This document shows, piece after piece, positions 36,881 through 49,400 of a DNA stretch of 64,000 nucleotides. Numbering within the stretch: position 1 is the stretch's first letter; the number at the start of each line of letters is the position of its first letter. Where the stretch lies: assembly GCF_029227915.1 (NCBI RefSeq), contig NC_079886.1, forward strand, positions 23,722,501 through 23,786,500, given 5' to 3'. Under the pieces are notes generated by a model. The model made no database searches. It had not been told where the DNA came from and worked only from the letters and a program-made list of their open reading frames with translations. Source of the stretch: Hydractinia symbiolongicarpus. Lineage: Eukaryota > Cnidaria > Hydrozoa > Anthoathecata > Hydractiniidae. Both the position numbers and the translations under genes were made by a program.

Positions 36881-37650
36881 TATTACTATTGCATTATTTC
36901 GCCTGTGTTTAACAGAGAAAAAGTTTGCTACACAATCTTTGACATCAGAACAGAAGACCAGGGACCAGCAAATTAAAGGAGTATGAAACGAAAGCTTAGC
37001 AATACAACAAACATTTGTATATGATTCATGCAGTGATGTTACTAGAAAGTTAAAAAAGTCAGATGGACAGAAGTCTCGGAATGGTTTTGTAGGAAACTAG
37101 ACGCTAGTTCCCAAATGTTGCCCCATGAGTAGTTTATATGCACGCGGGATATATTTTTGTCAGCGTAAAACAGGAAATAGCATACCTATAATGTATCTTT
37201 TTTCTTTTGTCTACCTTATCGAAAAAGTTCGTCAAACAGACAAGTCATAGTACAAACTCTGCTCTCTTTTTGCCAACGTGAACTATATATAGAATTAGGA
37301 AGAAAGCTTTTACCCAAGATTAATGAGTAAATATGCTAATTCATTAGAAAAAAACTAATCAAATTCACAAAAAGTGAGAATTTAGCATTCTGTCAAAAGT
37401 CTGTCAAAAAAGTTGGTCGGTCGACCGGTTATCGAAAAGCATTTCTTTTCGACTTTTTTTTGTTAGTCTTAATTTAACATCCATTTTGTCCGCTGTTGGA
37501 CAAACACGTACTGCCGCGCCCTTTTATTGAATTTTCAAAAATTAACGCCTCTGGTCAGCATAAATTAGACCTTGTCGACGAATAAAAATCAGGATAAAAA
37601 GAAAAGTAGAGAAAACTTTCTTCTGTTTTTTTTTCAATTATTGAAAACGT
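36881..37650. other. Intergenic between two convergent genes
   Basis: This 770-bp AT-rich stretch holds the 3' sequences of the OVCA2-like gene (plus) and of the unrecognised 574-aa gene (minus). No RNA gene, repeat or further exon was recognised. Confidence 0.5.
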
Positions 37651-39375
37651 TTACTCGTCCAATGTTTCTACAACGTTTCGAACAATAAAAGACAATTCGT
37701 TACTGTCATCAAGCTTGTCACTATAGTTCGTCAATACTTCTTTACTTCGTTCAACTAATTTAAGTGTTGTAATAGGAATTTCATTTTCCAGATGCTTCAA
37801 AAATCTCTTCCGATTTTCTTTCGTGTGAGATATATTTTTTACCAATTTCTTAAACGCACACAATTCTTCCATACTCATGTCTATGGCAAGTAACTCGATA
37901 ATTTTGCCAAGGAAAATGTTTTCTGATAGTTCTTGCGGAGTATCGTCTCGTGTAAACGCAGCATCAATGCAACTTACAACATCAATCAGTTTACCCACGA
38001 TCACGTTACTCTGCTCCACCAATCTAATTGCGTATCTACAAGAACCTCGGCTGATTTTATCTATGATTGGCTGTAATAAACGCTCTACGTCATCAAGTAC
38101 CAACTGCGAATCGAAAATGAGTGTTTTGTTAAAAATTGTAGTTTGGATATTTGTTATTTTTATTTCTTCTTTCTTCTTTTTGTTTTCTTCTATAAGTGTA
38201 TCTGTATATTGTTTAAAAAAGTTACACGCTTGCGAGATCTTTTCGTTTTTTTGAGCACTCGATAAAAAATTTTGTACTTCTTTTTTTTGCAGAGTTTTAT
38301 TAATTTTCTCCTTTATTGTAAGTGTCTCACTTTCCCAAATTGTCTCTGATTTAGATTTTCCCGCCTTTTGGACTGCGTCGGAGTTTGAGCTATTACTATT
38401 ACTTTTCAAATTCAAGTCATGTAAAGTTTTGTGAGTAAACTTTCTAACGATACTTCCAAGATCAACTACCTTCTCCTCCTCTAATACCTCTGTAAATCTC
38501 AGTTTTGGGAGTTGCTGTAACGTATCAATCGTATGTCCACATGCCTGGTTTAACTTACCCTCATACTCCCATATATTTTTACACGCTTTCTTCAAGTCCA
38601 CGTTAATTTGAAACGACAGTTCCTCTTTGTAAAACTGCCCAATCTTTTTCAGCTTGATTTTTGTAGTCAGGTAATGCCGAAACTTTCGTATTCGTGTAGA
38701 GCGCTCTCGATAAATGAGATCGCATTTGTAATTCTTTTCGTCAACGTAATTTGTTCCAGCGTCTTTATCAAACATGTGGTTTCTCAATAGACAATTTAAA
38801 GATTCGATGATCTTTTGTTCGTGACAAAATAATGTTATGTTTTTTTTCGCTTGATGCGAATACTTTCCTTTCGTTTTGTCGTTCTCGGTAAAGTGTTTTT
38901 CTCGAGCGTATAACGCGTAACTTTCGTTCACGTACTCATTGATGGTACATAAGAGATTAGCCTTCATTGTATCGTCTTGAAATGTGTTCAACTGCTCACA
39001 TGTTTCGGTATGTACGTTTTGTATAATGTTCAAGATGGCTACTCGAGCTGTCTGAGAAGGATACTTGTCAACCAAGCCAGAAATTTCATGTTCAAACGAT
39101 GCTTTGAAGTATTTTAAAAAATCTTTGTGACGTAACTCTTCTATTGCTTCCGTTGTTAATGCTGTGTTTAGTTGATCTCGTAAAACATTTTTCGATTCTC
39201 GCGAGTAAAACTCGACAATATTTTTAAACTCGTTCACAACATCTTCCATATCTTGCGATATCTTTAACGTGCCATTTAAGATTGTTTTAATGTCTGAGAG
39301 GTTTGTGCTAACTTCGTTTACCGATCGTTTGAAATCGCGAATTGCGCGAAAGAACTTTAGAAAAGAAAAGCACAT
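37651..39375 (-). CDS. Unrecognised intronless 574-aa protein, charged and mostly helical
   Basis: A single uninterrupted frame from MCFSFLKFF to ETLDE, far longer than chance in DNA this AT-rich. I do not recognise the family. The N-terminal 20 residues are hydrophobic and aromatic (CFSFLKFFRAI). The rest is rich in Lys, Glu, Asn and Ile with heptad-like stretches such as VSTNLSDIKTILNGTLKISQ and KIIELLAIDMSMEELCAFKKL. A serine- and asparagine-rich linker (SNSNSSNSDA) sits at about 330-340. There are about ten scattered cysteines, no zinc-finger spacing, and no clear transmembrane segment beyond the N-terminus. It lies between the OVCA2-like and synaptotagmin genes, divergent from the latter. 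It may be a lineage-restricted gene or a retrocopy. Confidence 0.75.
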   Translation of the reverse strand: MCFSFLKFFRAIRDFKRSVNEVSTNLSDIKTILNGTLKISQDMEDVVNEFKNIVEFYSRESKNVLRDQLNTALTTEAIEELRHKDFLKYFKASFEHEISGLVDKYPSQTARVAILNIIQNVHTETCEQLNTFQDDTMKANLLCTINEYVNESYALYAREKHFTENDKTKGKYSHQAKKNITLFCHEQKIIESLNCLLRNHMFDKDAGTNYVDEKNYKCDLIYRERSTRIRKFRHYLTTKIKLKKIGQFYKEELSFQINVDLKKACKNIWEYEGKLNQACGHTIDTLQQLPKLRFTEVLEEEKVVDLGSIVRKFTHKTLHDLNLKSNSNSSNSDAVQKAGKSKSETIWESETLTIKEKINKTLQKKEVQNFLSSAQKNEKISQACNFFKQYTDTLIEENKKKKEEIKITNIQTTIFNKTLIFDSQLVLDDVERLLQPIIDKISRGSCRYAIRLVEQSNVIVGKLIDVVSCIDAAFTRDDTPQELSENIFLGKIIELLAIDMSMEELCAFKKLVKNISHTKENRKRFLKHLENEIPITTLKLVERSKEVLTNYSDKLDDSNELSFIVRNVVETLDE

Positions 39376-40344
39376 GCTTGTGTAGCAGTCGCCGAAGCAA
39401 AGAGTTCTTAAAAAACAAGAACATGTATTTCAAATTTTAATGCAATTTCCAACTTCGTACTTACCCTTTTCAACCTCTACCAACAATTATGTTACATTTT
39501 TGAAACTGTTAGAAAAGAGTAATAGGCACGAAGTTGTATTTTCGAATGTAAAGCAAAATTCGAACGACAGCTGTTGCAACAACATCGTTCTCTAATGCCG
39601 AAAGTGATTTACAACTGTGAGTATAGATACAACTTTAAGTGAAGATGTTTTGAAAAAACCTTAGATAGTGGTAAGTTTAGTTGTATTTTTCCTATATTTG
39701 TTCTTGTTTATCTAAATGTAAACAAATAAACAAACAAACAGCAAGCAAGTAAAACAAAAAAGGGGAAACTGCTTTTGTCTCGAATTAACCTTATCGGAAA
39801 CACAACTCGCTTGCTGCACGATATTTCAAATTTTGTTTTGTTTTTTGTTTATGCTTGCTTGCCCAAATGTTTATTGTAATGTTTATGACAACTTACATTA
39901 TTGTCAACAGGTTGTATAGAAGGTGGGTAAAATTGTTTTTATCTCCACGTCACGGACGACGATCGTAATAATTGTAACCTCGTTCCCAATTTCTTTTGTT
40001 ACGACGTGGTAAAAGTACTTTTTTATAACAACGAACTTTATAGGAACATATGGCTTCTGAGGTCCACAACTTTAGAACATGTTAAGAACATTTTAGGGTT
40101 TTGTCAATACTAAGTGCTTAAATGCTCCTTTAAACTTCAAAAATGATAAAATATGAGAAAAATTAAGAACAATTTAAGAACATTTTGAGGCTTTAAATTG
40201 AAAAAGTTAAGAACATTTAAAAGCTTCATTTAAGTTGAGTGTTCTTATAAAAAAAGTTTAGTTTGTCAAAAAGGCAAAGGAAGTCTTATTAGCGATGTTG
40301 TGAATAATATCTATTTCTTTATTCTATCTTTTCTTTTTCTAGTT
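39376..40344. promoter_or_regulatory. Divergent upstream region with likely 5' untranslated exon of synaptotagmin
   Basis: The region separates the start codons of the 574-aa gene (minus) and the synaptotagmin (plus). GATAGTG/GTAAGTTTAG near 39669 is a good splice donor, and a T-rich tract with TTTTTCTAG ending at 40342, two bases before the ATG, is a good acceptor. A 5' untranslated exon ending near 39669 is therefore likely. The intron would include repeat family B, copy 2. Confidence 0.45.
40073..40258 (+). repeat. Dispersed repeat family B, copy 2
   Basis: The stretch starts with AGAACATGTTAAGAACATTT, like the minus strand of 10380-10590, and shares the end motif AAGTTGAGTGTTCTT. It lies upstream of the synaptotagmin coding exon. 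Alignment by eye needs several indels. Confidence 0.65.
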
Positions 40345-42335
40345 ATGGCACCAGCAGCGTTTTTGGAGCCAGTTTGGCAGCACCTCGAAAAACTCCCTCT
40401 CCCGCCCTATCTTTCTTTGCTTATCATCATTCTTCTGTTGGCGTTAGCAATTGCTTTACCCATCGTTATTATATTATTTTTTGGTAAACAATGTGGAAAA
40501 TGTTGCCGCAAGATGTTTGGCTGTTGTATCAAGTTATGCAGAGGAGCTCTAGCTGGTTTGTGATTTTCTTTAAATCGTTTATTTATATGCCAAACACCAG
40601 CCTCAAGACCTGTTGTCTTTTCTTTGCATATCGGTCGGCGAGACGAACATCGCATAATTAGGTGAAAAGTCCCGACCAATCACGAGTCGAAATAAAACCG
40701 GCTTCCTCCAGGGCCTTTTTCGTCAGATCTGTCAATCATAACATTCGTCTTAGCAACCTGGGAACGAGGTTTGTATGAGTGATTTAAAATAATTATCTTC
40801 TTTGCAATAGCTGATGACGTCGACTACAGTCACATCCAGTTAACAAATAGGACATTTTATGAAAAGATCCATCCTTCTGCTGATGAGTTAGAGTTTAGCG
40901 CCGATCAAGTTGATGACGATAAGTTTGGAATACAGCTTGGTCGTGTAAGATTTGGGTTGGAATATGATGTTGACGCAGAATCGTTAAGTGTTACAATCTA
41001 TGAAGCAAGAGATCTCCCCTCTGCTGATGAAGGTAATGTGCCATTGTTATGCACATGGGGCTTCTTTTCATTTTTAATATCACGTGACATACAGCCCCTT
41101 TTCACGCTTTTTTATAAGCAAAATCTTATCAGCAACGTGATGCTCGTATATTTACCTTAAAATATCAACTTATAAGCAACCTTGAAGTGAGCAGATATAA
41201 AACAGTTTCCTTGTTCTAAAAGTTAGATCCATACAACAGCAAACGCAATTAAAACGGAAGCTTGATTTTGATTGACACATCAGTCTAACTTGTTTAAACA
41301 CGTGAATTTGGATTTGCCATAAGTATATAGTGAACAAGCTGCAAATAAGCAAAAGTTGAGCCTGTAAAGTCAACATCGACACTCAGTCAAAGTGTTAAAT
41401 AAGACCTCATGCGATTGTTAAAATTGACTGTAAGAAACGTGTAAGATTGTTAGACCTTAACCTACGCACCATTCAATAACAACCAAACAAAAACTGGAAA
41501 CGGGGTTAATTTTAAGATGAAACATCTCTGTTGATAACGAAGAGCGTTTCCTGTATTTTTGTTTTTTATTCCAGGTGGTGCGTCTGATCCATACATTCGA
41601 GTGATGCTTTTGCCCGATACGAAACGACGTTACGAAACTATCGTGTTGGATGCAACTTTAAATCCTGTTTATGAACAAACGTTCACCTTTAAAAATCTAC
41701 CCAATTCAGAACTGTTGAATCGAACGCTGTGCATACGTGCTTTGGATTATGATACATTCCCGGGACACGATATCCTTGGGGAAACTCTTATACCGATCAT
41801 TGATATAAATATTGCAAAGCCGATAGAAATGTGGCGGATTTTAGTTCCAGGTTATGATGTGGACAACCCGGGGGAATTCCGACAATCTGTTTCGGAATAT
41901 GGCGATATATGTCTAGCAATGCAGTACATGCCTGCCACTGGAAAATTGTCAGTTTTTTTAATCGAATGTAAGAACTTGAAAAGTGTTGATGAAGGGGGAG
42001 TATCTGATCCTTTTGTCAAAGTAACAATGTTTCAACGCAAAAAGAAAGTAAAAACACAAAAGACGCGATACATTAAACAGACTTTAAACCCTTATTACAA
42101 CGAGGAATTCACCTTTAAACTCGATGCAGCATTAGTGCCGGTAACCGACATCCGGTTTCTAGTTCTTGATTATGACTTGTTTGGTGGTGCCGACGTCATA
42201 GGACAAATAACCGTGGGTGCTCACTCTTACGGACCTCAGTTAAGACACTGGAGGGACATGTTATTGTCACCTCACAGACCTGTAGCTTGCTGGCATATGT
42301 TGAGGTCCAAGCCGAAACCTGGAGAAGAGGATTGA
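40345..42335 (+). CDS. Synaptotagmin, tandem C2 domains with full set of calcium-binding aspartates
   Basis: Calcium sensor of regulated exocytosis. Exons 40345-40555, 40811-41032 and 41575-42335 keep phase and encode 397 aa, the normal family length. A very short N-terminus (about 20 aa) precedes one transmembrane helix (about 22-47, LLIIILLLALAIALPIVIIL). A cysteine-rich juxtamembrane patch (CGKCCRKMFGCCIKLC) follows, a likely palmitoylation site. C2A spans about 113-240 and C2B about 255-388. Calcium loop 1 in C2A is SADEGGASDPYI and loop 3 is LDYDTFPGHDILGE. In C2B these are SVDEGGVSDPFV and LDYDLFGGADVIGQ. All five expected acidic positions appear present in each domain. A polybasic stretch KKKVKTQKTR in C2B fits membrane or SNARE contact. 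The paralogue group cannot be fixed by eye. Confidence 0.94.
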
Positions 42336-43492
42336 AAGTTTGTGGAAGTTTTATTAAGACACGCCGGCAAAAGCTGCAATGGCTTTTCATTCGGATTGTT
42401 CGCCAACCAATTTATATCCTTTATGGTGGTAATTAGGTTTTGTACTCATTTCTGCTTAGGAAAAGATAATTTGCGAAAGAAATCTTTTGCTACACTTTTT
42501 TTGCGGAACTTATTTTTCAAAATATCTGATTTCTTGTATGAAAAATCGTTTATCCGCAAGAATTTCTTTTGCAAATTTTCCATTTCTTGTATTCGCAACA
42601 ACTGTTTTTTATGAAGATAACGCATTAGGCTCAGATAGGGGACTGATGACAGAAAATGTCAAAATTTGCTATTACTTGAATATGACATCATAATTTACGC
42701 AGCATAATTAAATCTGAAATTCTTTAAATGTAAATATGATATGAAAAACGAAAAGAGCTTTTAAAAAAGACTTGTTAACCAATATGTACAATTTTTAAAT
42801 GCTTTTTGGACTTTGCTGATCGACATTTAAATACATTCCTTTGATCATAGCAGTTCTCTATCGCTTTTAAAACACCTAGAATATGTCTTGGTGTTCAACG
42901 TGTTCTGTTTCTAAAATCATAGCGATAAAACAAAGCGAAAGTTCTATCGCCTTCAATGAACTCAATGTTTGATAAGCTCACACTTTGTCCGTATCACGTT
43001 GCATTCGCTGAGTATAACAAGCATCTTTTATCGTCTGATGTTGTTAGAATGATGTGAATAAAACTAAAAAGAATGAACTTCCTAGTTGACGTTCAAGGGG
43101 CAAGCGAGTACTGTTAAGGACAAGAAACTAGCTCGCTTGATTTCATACAAAATTGGTTCTTTCTACGTTTTAACATACATATTTTTTAAACATTATTTAT
43201 AAATATACAAATAGTAAAACAAGTTAAACAAACAAAATTAATTATTTAGACTTAAAACTTGTACACGAAAAAATATAAACAACACAAAAGAGTGCAAAAA
43301 GTTTTGAATATGTGGTTGTCAACCCTGTATGATTTAACCTATATTAACTTTGATTGCGGTAAATATCTAAGCTATGCTTTTAAATAACACACTAACCAAC
43401 GGTGACATCACGATAAAGTGTAATTTTATGTTAAATGTTAAAATAACTACAAGCAAGCTATATTTCTAAGATTCGTTAAAAAAAATTAAAGG
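42336..43492. other. Intergenic between convergent synaptotagmin and ATG9 genes
   Basis: AT-rich 3' flanks of two convergent genes. It holds repeat family A, copy 2 at 42645-42785. Around 42470-42600 are degraded words of the TTTGCGAAAGAAAT type, perhaps an old relative of the MITE at 52436-53134. No gene seen. Confidence 0.5.
42645..42785 (+). repeat. Dispersed repeat family A, copy 2
   Basis: Shares the run TGACAGAAAATGTCAAAATT and the downstream words AAATCTGAAA, AACGAAAAGAGCTT and GACTTGTTAACCA with 8645-8785. It carries a small insertion relative to copy 1. Confidence 0.7.
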
Positions 43493-46400
43493 TTATAGCT
43501 TTGATTCTTCGTTCCACCTGAAAGAAGTAAAGATAGTATTAATATTAAATTTTTTTATGCTACGAAGTCATAGCTGTGGACCTGATTAGTGCTACAGTAT
43601 TTAGTATTTTTTTATTATTTTCAGCCCTAGAATTTAGTGTTTACCACTCAACATTTTAAAACAAAACAGCTACGCAGGTAATGAGGCATTTACGGTATAT
43701 CTTCTGTCATCACACTCAAGTTACGATCACTGCTAAGTATACCTTGTATCGAGGCTAGTTTCGGTAGGCTGTGGAACCGGTTGACTTAAACCAGGCCATG
43801 TTTGATGCATATGTTCTTCACCGTGTTCTGCTGCGTCATTTGATGGAATATTAGTTGTCATAGGCGGATAACTCTGGTTGCGATCATTTGACTAAATAGT
43901 TTTGAATACAATAATGTATACTGCATTACACAAACAATTTTTAATCCTAAGAGAATCCTGACATATTTCGACATTTGTAAAAACAACTATAACTAATTCT
44001 CTTTTTGTTTGATTTTTATTCAAATACATGTTTGCTGTGAGGTAAGCGTGTTTTCAGCTTGTCCGAATTTTTCGCCCTGAGTCCAAACAGTAAAGCTTTT
44101 TCCTGCATCAATTGTCGCATTTTGAATCATACTGCATAAAAACAGGTGGAAATATTGATATGTACGAACATACACAGAGAAAAGTTCACGAGAAGTTTAT
44201 TAATCGAAAGAGTATTTTAATCTATGCCATATATCCTGACTGCAACCATTTATCCTAACCAACTGCAATATGACGCATAATCAGCAGAATTTATGGTTAA
44301 AGAAAGAAACGTACCTGTCTGTAATACAACATGCTGGTGTTAAGTAACGCTTCTTGTTGCATCAAACTCATCTCGTTGGGCTGTGCAAGAGATTGAAGCG
44401 AATTTTGTATGCCGATAAAAGTTGTAAAATCATTGTTAGAACCTAAATACGCTGGATTCTAAAAGTATAAAAATTGTGATGATTATTGAAGTCACTAATC
44501 CCGTACCAAAATACTTTTTCATCTGATACTCGACCTTTAAGCGTTTGTCTGTGAGCATACTGTCAGCCAGCAAATTCAACATATCCATAAAGGAAATACA
44601 GTCCGACGTAAAACAACCCTGTGGTAAATTAGGACTTGCAAAAAGAAGTGACAAGATATCAAAAAAGTAAAACAAAAATAAACACAATCCCTTACTGGAA
44701 AACCATTATTCGATGTTTGTCTTTGATATACAAAGGACTGAGACATAGACAACGATTCTTGAATGGCTACAAAGAAAAAGATAAAGTGTATACGAATAAA
44801 CGACATGACGTACGACACACCAAAGCAAGCAGTAAAACTTCGACAAAAAAATTATTCACAAACCATGTTCTTTAATAGTTTCGATAAATTGTTTTCCACT
44901 ATCTGATGGCTTCCAGGTTGGATTTTTAAACTAAAAGAATTTTTATTTTGAAGTGATTATTAAATAACAATGCAACACAAGAAAACAGACCAACACATCA
45001 GCGAGGTCATTTCAACGTACCGAAAAGTGTAACAACGATAATTCGGTTTTGCCGTTCTCTGCTTGTCTGTCTGTAGACAGTAACCGATCATCCTTTGAAT
45101 CGTTTCCATCAGTCCACTGCAAGAAAAAAAAAGGTTTATAGCAGAAGCGTCACAAGCAGCTAATCAGTAATATTGGCGGAAATGAAAAACTACAGAGCGA
45201 ACAGCTCAATTTTATACAGAAAACTTGATGTATAGCTAACAACATCGCTTTCTTACTGTTAAACTGGTACTCTATTTGTGTTCATATCACAGTGTCGAAA
45301 AGAGTAATGAAAGCAAAATGGGAAATCGGCCCTATACCGCATTCCATGTCAATGGGGGTAATCCCGAAGAGTAACAGTTTGAAATAGGGTCCTAAATAAA
45401 ACTATTACCCACAGCCACACACCCACGATAAGAGGTGATTATGCTTATGTAGAAAGCATCGTGATGGTAAGAAGCAGAATAAAACAGTTACCTGGTTATT
45501 TCCACCGTGTTTTCGAACATCCATTTGCGCGAAAGAACAAACATCGCCAACTCCGGTAACCTCGACTGAGAAATTTCGATAAAAATCAACGATTTGTTGA
45601 GCTTTGTGCGGTAAGTAAAAACATAAGATGAATGGTGTCAACAAAGGGCTGAGTAATTCTTCTAATAAATATACCTAAAAGAGAATAACATAGTTGATAT
45701 ACCGCCAACAATTTATATGACTGTCAGTGCTACTGTAACTGCCAGTTTTGCGGAATAAAATTTCTGGGAGATCTAAAACACCTGCTTGTTTCGTTGTTAG
45801 GAGATCTAAAACACCTGCTTGTTTCGTTGTTAGGAGATCTAAAACACCTGCTTGTTTCGTTGTTAGGTTTTATTCGCATTCTTTATCATTTTTTTAAAAT
45901 CCACTCGAGTTTAATTTCAGTACAAACCACAAGCAAATAAGAAAAATAGAAAATGCGCAAAAGGTTTTTACGTCAAATAAAAGAAATCACAAAGAAAGCA
46001 CATCAGAGTAAAAAGGTGAAAAAAAATAGAAAATAAAAAAGCAATTTTAATACACTCTGAAAGTCACATTTTTAAGTGAATGATTCGTGAGAGATACATA
46101 CATCACTTTTCTAAGTTGAAATAAGTTATTGAGTAAACGGGTCCACAACAATATTTCCTTGGACATCGAGACTATGGAGACTGCGAAAAAAATTGTTGCC
46201 CTGTACCACCACACACTACACAAAACCACAATTAAAAAGCAAGTACGAAGAAAGCGGTTGAGATTATATTCTACAGATACTGCTCGCACAGTTTGATTGA
46301 AAATAAGCATTTTTTAAGAGCAATCAACTCGAATTAAAAATTAATGTTTTTACATAATTCACCAATTCATGTTTCAGCAAGATTTTTTTTTCTAATTCAG

Positions 46401-49400
46401 ATTTCATGAATTCACCAAAAGTATTAGTATTTCAAAGGAGACACTCTAGAGAAGAAGTTCTCGAAACCAAGCACAAAAAATTACCGTGAAAATGCGTTTA
46501 AAATGTTTGATTATATGGATAGCGGTTGTCGTTCTTTACACCATCATATCGGTTTATTTATTTCAAAGTTACTCAAAAACGAACAAGAAGTACAAGATTC
46601 TCCCTCCACCACAGAAGTTAATATTACTCGTATCACAACCACGCTCAGGTTCAACCTACTTAAGTAATATCATAAGCAAAGCTTTCAAGTCGATATTTTT
46701 CTACGAACCTCTGTATCAAATAGATCGGCTGTTGCGTGTCGATAGTAATTTTGTGTCGGAAGAAAGACGTGGCGACTACGACACGGCGTCGACAACTTAC
46801 CTGCAAAACATTTTTAAATGTCAATTCCACGAAAAGAAAGAGTGGATGCAAATACTCGCATCGCCGTTCCACTACCATAATAAACTAAAAGGGGGAGAGT
46901 GTTCGCAAAATGATGTTTTGAAGAAGAGAAACAACATGAAAGCTGTATGGAGAGAGGGGTATCGATTAGACAGATGCATGCCATATTTCAATCCGAAACA
47001 TTTGCAGGACGATTGCCAAAAATTTAATCTCATGGTGAAACTACTAGAAACAAGAATACCAAATGTGAATGTTAAAAAGTTAGAAAGTTTTATCGATAAA
47101 AGAACAGGGTACAAGATTATATATTTGATTAGAGATCCAAGAGCAGCATTTTGGTCGCTTTTAAAGACAGGTTGGTTAACAACAAGCGCAAAATCAAGCA
47201 CCTTCCGAAAATATGTTCAGTTAAGATGCAACGAAATGTATAAAAACATTTTGGCTGTTAAAAAAGCAAAGCACTATGTTATTGTTAGGTAAGGATAAAA
47301 TTTAATATCCTCGTCATAAAGCCAAAAAAAATCTTTAGATCATTTTTAATCATTGTGAATTTACTTATATAAAATGCAGACCAAAGACTAGCCAACCTCA
47401 AACAATGATTTACAATTTTGACGTCGACATGACTTCCTGTTAAACGTTGATTTTAAAATCTTCAAATTAATTTACGTTAACAGGGATCGCTTTAAAAAGG
47501 ATTCTCATTATCAAATTATTATTCTTCAAAAAAAAGTTTATAGACTTAAAATAAGAACTGGTACGAGAAGAGTTGAGTAGCTCGAAAAAAATCACTACAC
47601 AACGAAAAACACGAGGCCTATCCCAAGACTTTCTGAAAGTTTTTCACAATACCAATATCCATGTTTACGCACTGTAAATGTTTTTAGATTTGAAGATATC
47701 ATGACAAAGCCTGAACACGCATTAACAGACATATACGAATTTGTGGACGATGAAGTTGCTCAACGAATCTATGCTCAGTTACGACTTAATTACTGTTATG
47801 TTCCACAGTTTAACAACTGGTACAACAAGACATTGAGTAGATTAAAAAGATCGGCTGACAACGAAGAACTTGATGCCAATGAAAAAACTGGCGGATTTGC
47901 AGCGCCAGAAGAGGAACACACAAGTATGAAGGAGAACACTGAAGACGGCGACGTTACTGATGAAGATATAGATGAAAAGCATAAAAAAAATTACGAATGT
48001 TTTTCCATCAACAAATGGAGATATGCTGTAAGCAAAGATTTTGTGAAGTTTATAGAAGAAAAATGCAGCAAAGTGATGGTATTGATGGGATACAGAGAAG
48101 TGAGGGACAGACATGAGCTGATTAAAAATATTAAAGAACCACTCGTTGTTGAGCCCATGTTATGACGGCTTGTGACATTGTTTCGAATAATTATTTTAAT
48201 CTACTTACAAACTTATATTGGAATAATCTTGAGAATTCATCTCTCACCTAAAATAGATAAAAAAATGATAACACTTTTATATTTTGGAGTATGTTCAATC
48301 TATAAGTCGTTATCATTATGCAGTGCCAATTCTCATAAAAACGACCGGAATAAACGAGGCAATAGATTTCTTGCTGCGCTCAAACAAAAGGTTAACAGGG
48401 TTTAAACAAGCTTTTTATGACTACAATTTGTTCGACGAACTGAATGAAGTGTATGTTTCTCTAAAAAATTGTAATCATTGCAAATGTGCGGTGAAAAGCT
48501 CTTTAAAAACGACCGGAATAAACGAGACAATAGATGTGTTGTTGCGCTTAAGTTAAAGTTAACAGGGTTTTAACAAGCTTTTTATGACTACAATTTGTTC
48601 GACGAACTGTATGAAGTGTATGTTTCTCTAAAAAATTGTAATCATTGCAAATGTGCGGTGAAAAGCTCTTTAAAAACGACCGGAATAAACGAGACAATAG
48701 ATGTGTTGTTGCGCTTAAGTTAAAGTTAACAGGGTTTTAACAAGCTTTTTATGACTACAATTTGTTCGACGAACTGTATGAAGTGTATGTTTCTCTAAAA
48801 AATTGTAATCATTGCAAATGTGCGGTGAAAACCTTCTAAAAACGACTGGAATAAACAAGGCAATATATATGTTACCTCCTTTAACACTTACCCTTTAACA
48901 AAGGTTTACACCAAGAGGTTTTTAATGACTACGATTTGTTAGAAGAACTGTGTGTTTGGTTAACTGAGCATATAAACATATAGATGTATTTAGAAAACAA
49001 ATTCTTCCTTCAGGATTTTGTATAAATCAAAACAGACATACTTCTTTTGTATGTGCTCTCCCTTTCCATGCGTCAGGAATGTAGTGCGTTTGAGATAATA
49101 TTTGTTTCATCAGTGCTTCAGGATTAAATACTGCATTCTAGACAAAAAAAAAATACAACACTGTACTTTTTTTAAAACCTTGGATAGGTAACGCTCACCA
49201 TATAGACGAACATAAGTTGAACTTAAGGCCAGGTATATAAGTTGAACTTAAGGCCAGGTATTTATATTAACAGTCATTTAGGTTAGAAGTCTGAATTAAT
49301 TTAGTCAGAAGAATGGAGGAGAAGAAATGGATAGGTATATTAGGATTAAGTAGTAGAGCCACAGACATGGTTCGATTGGAATTTTTTGTACATATTCGTA

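Noticed and set aside
44028-44150. Alternative ATG9 exon 21 starting at TATGATTC (about 44140)
   Set aside because: With the required phase 0 it meets a stop after a few codons; the acceptor at 44102 keeps the frame. The exon remains tentative.
46158-46200. CGCAG acceptor upstream of ATG9 exon 15
   Set aside because: It gives the wrong phase after exon 14; only the weaker AAG acceptor at 46157 keeps phase.
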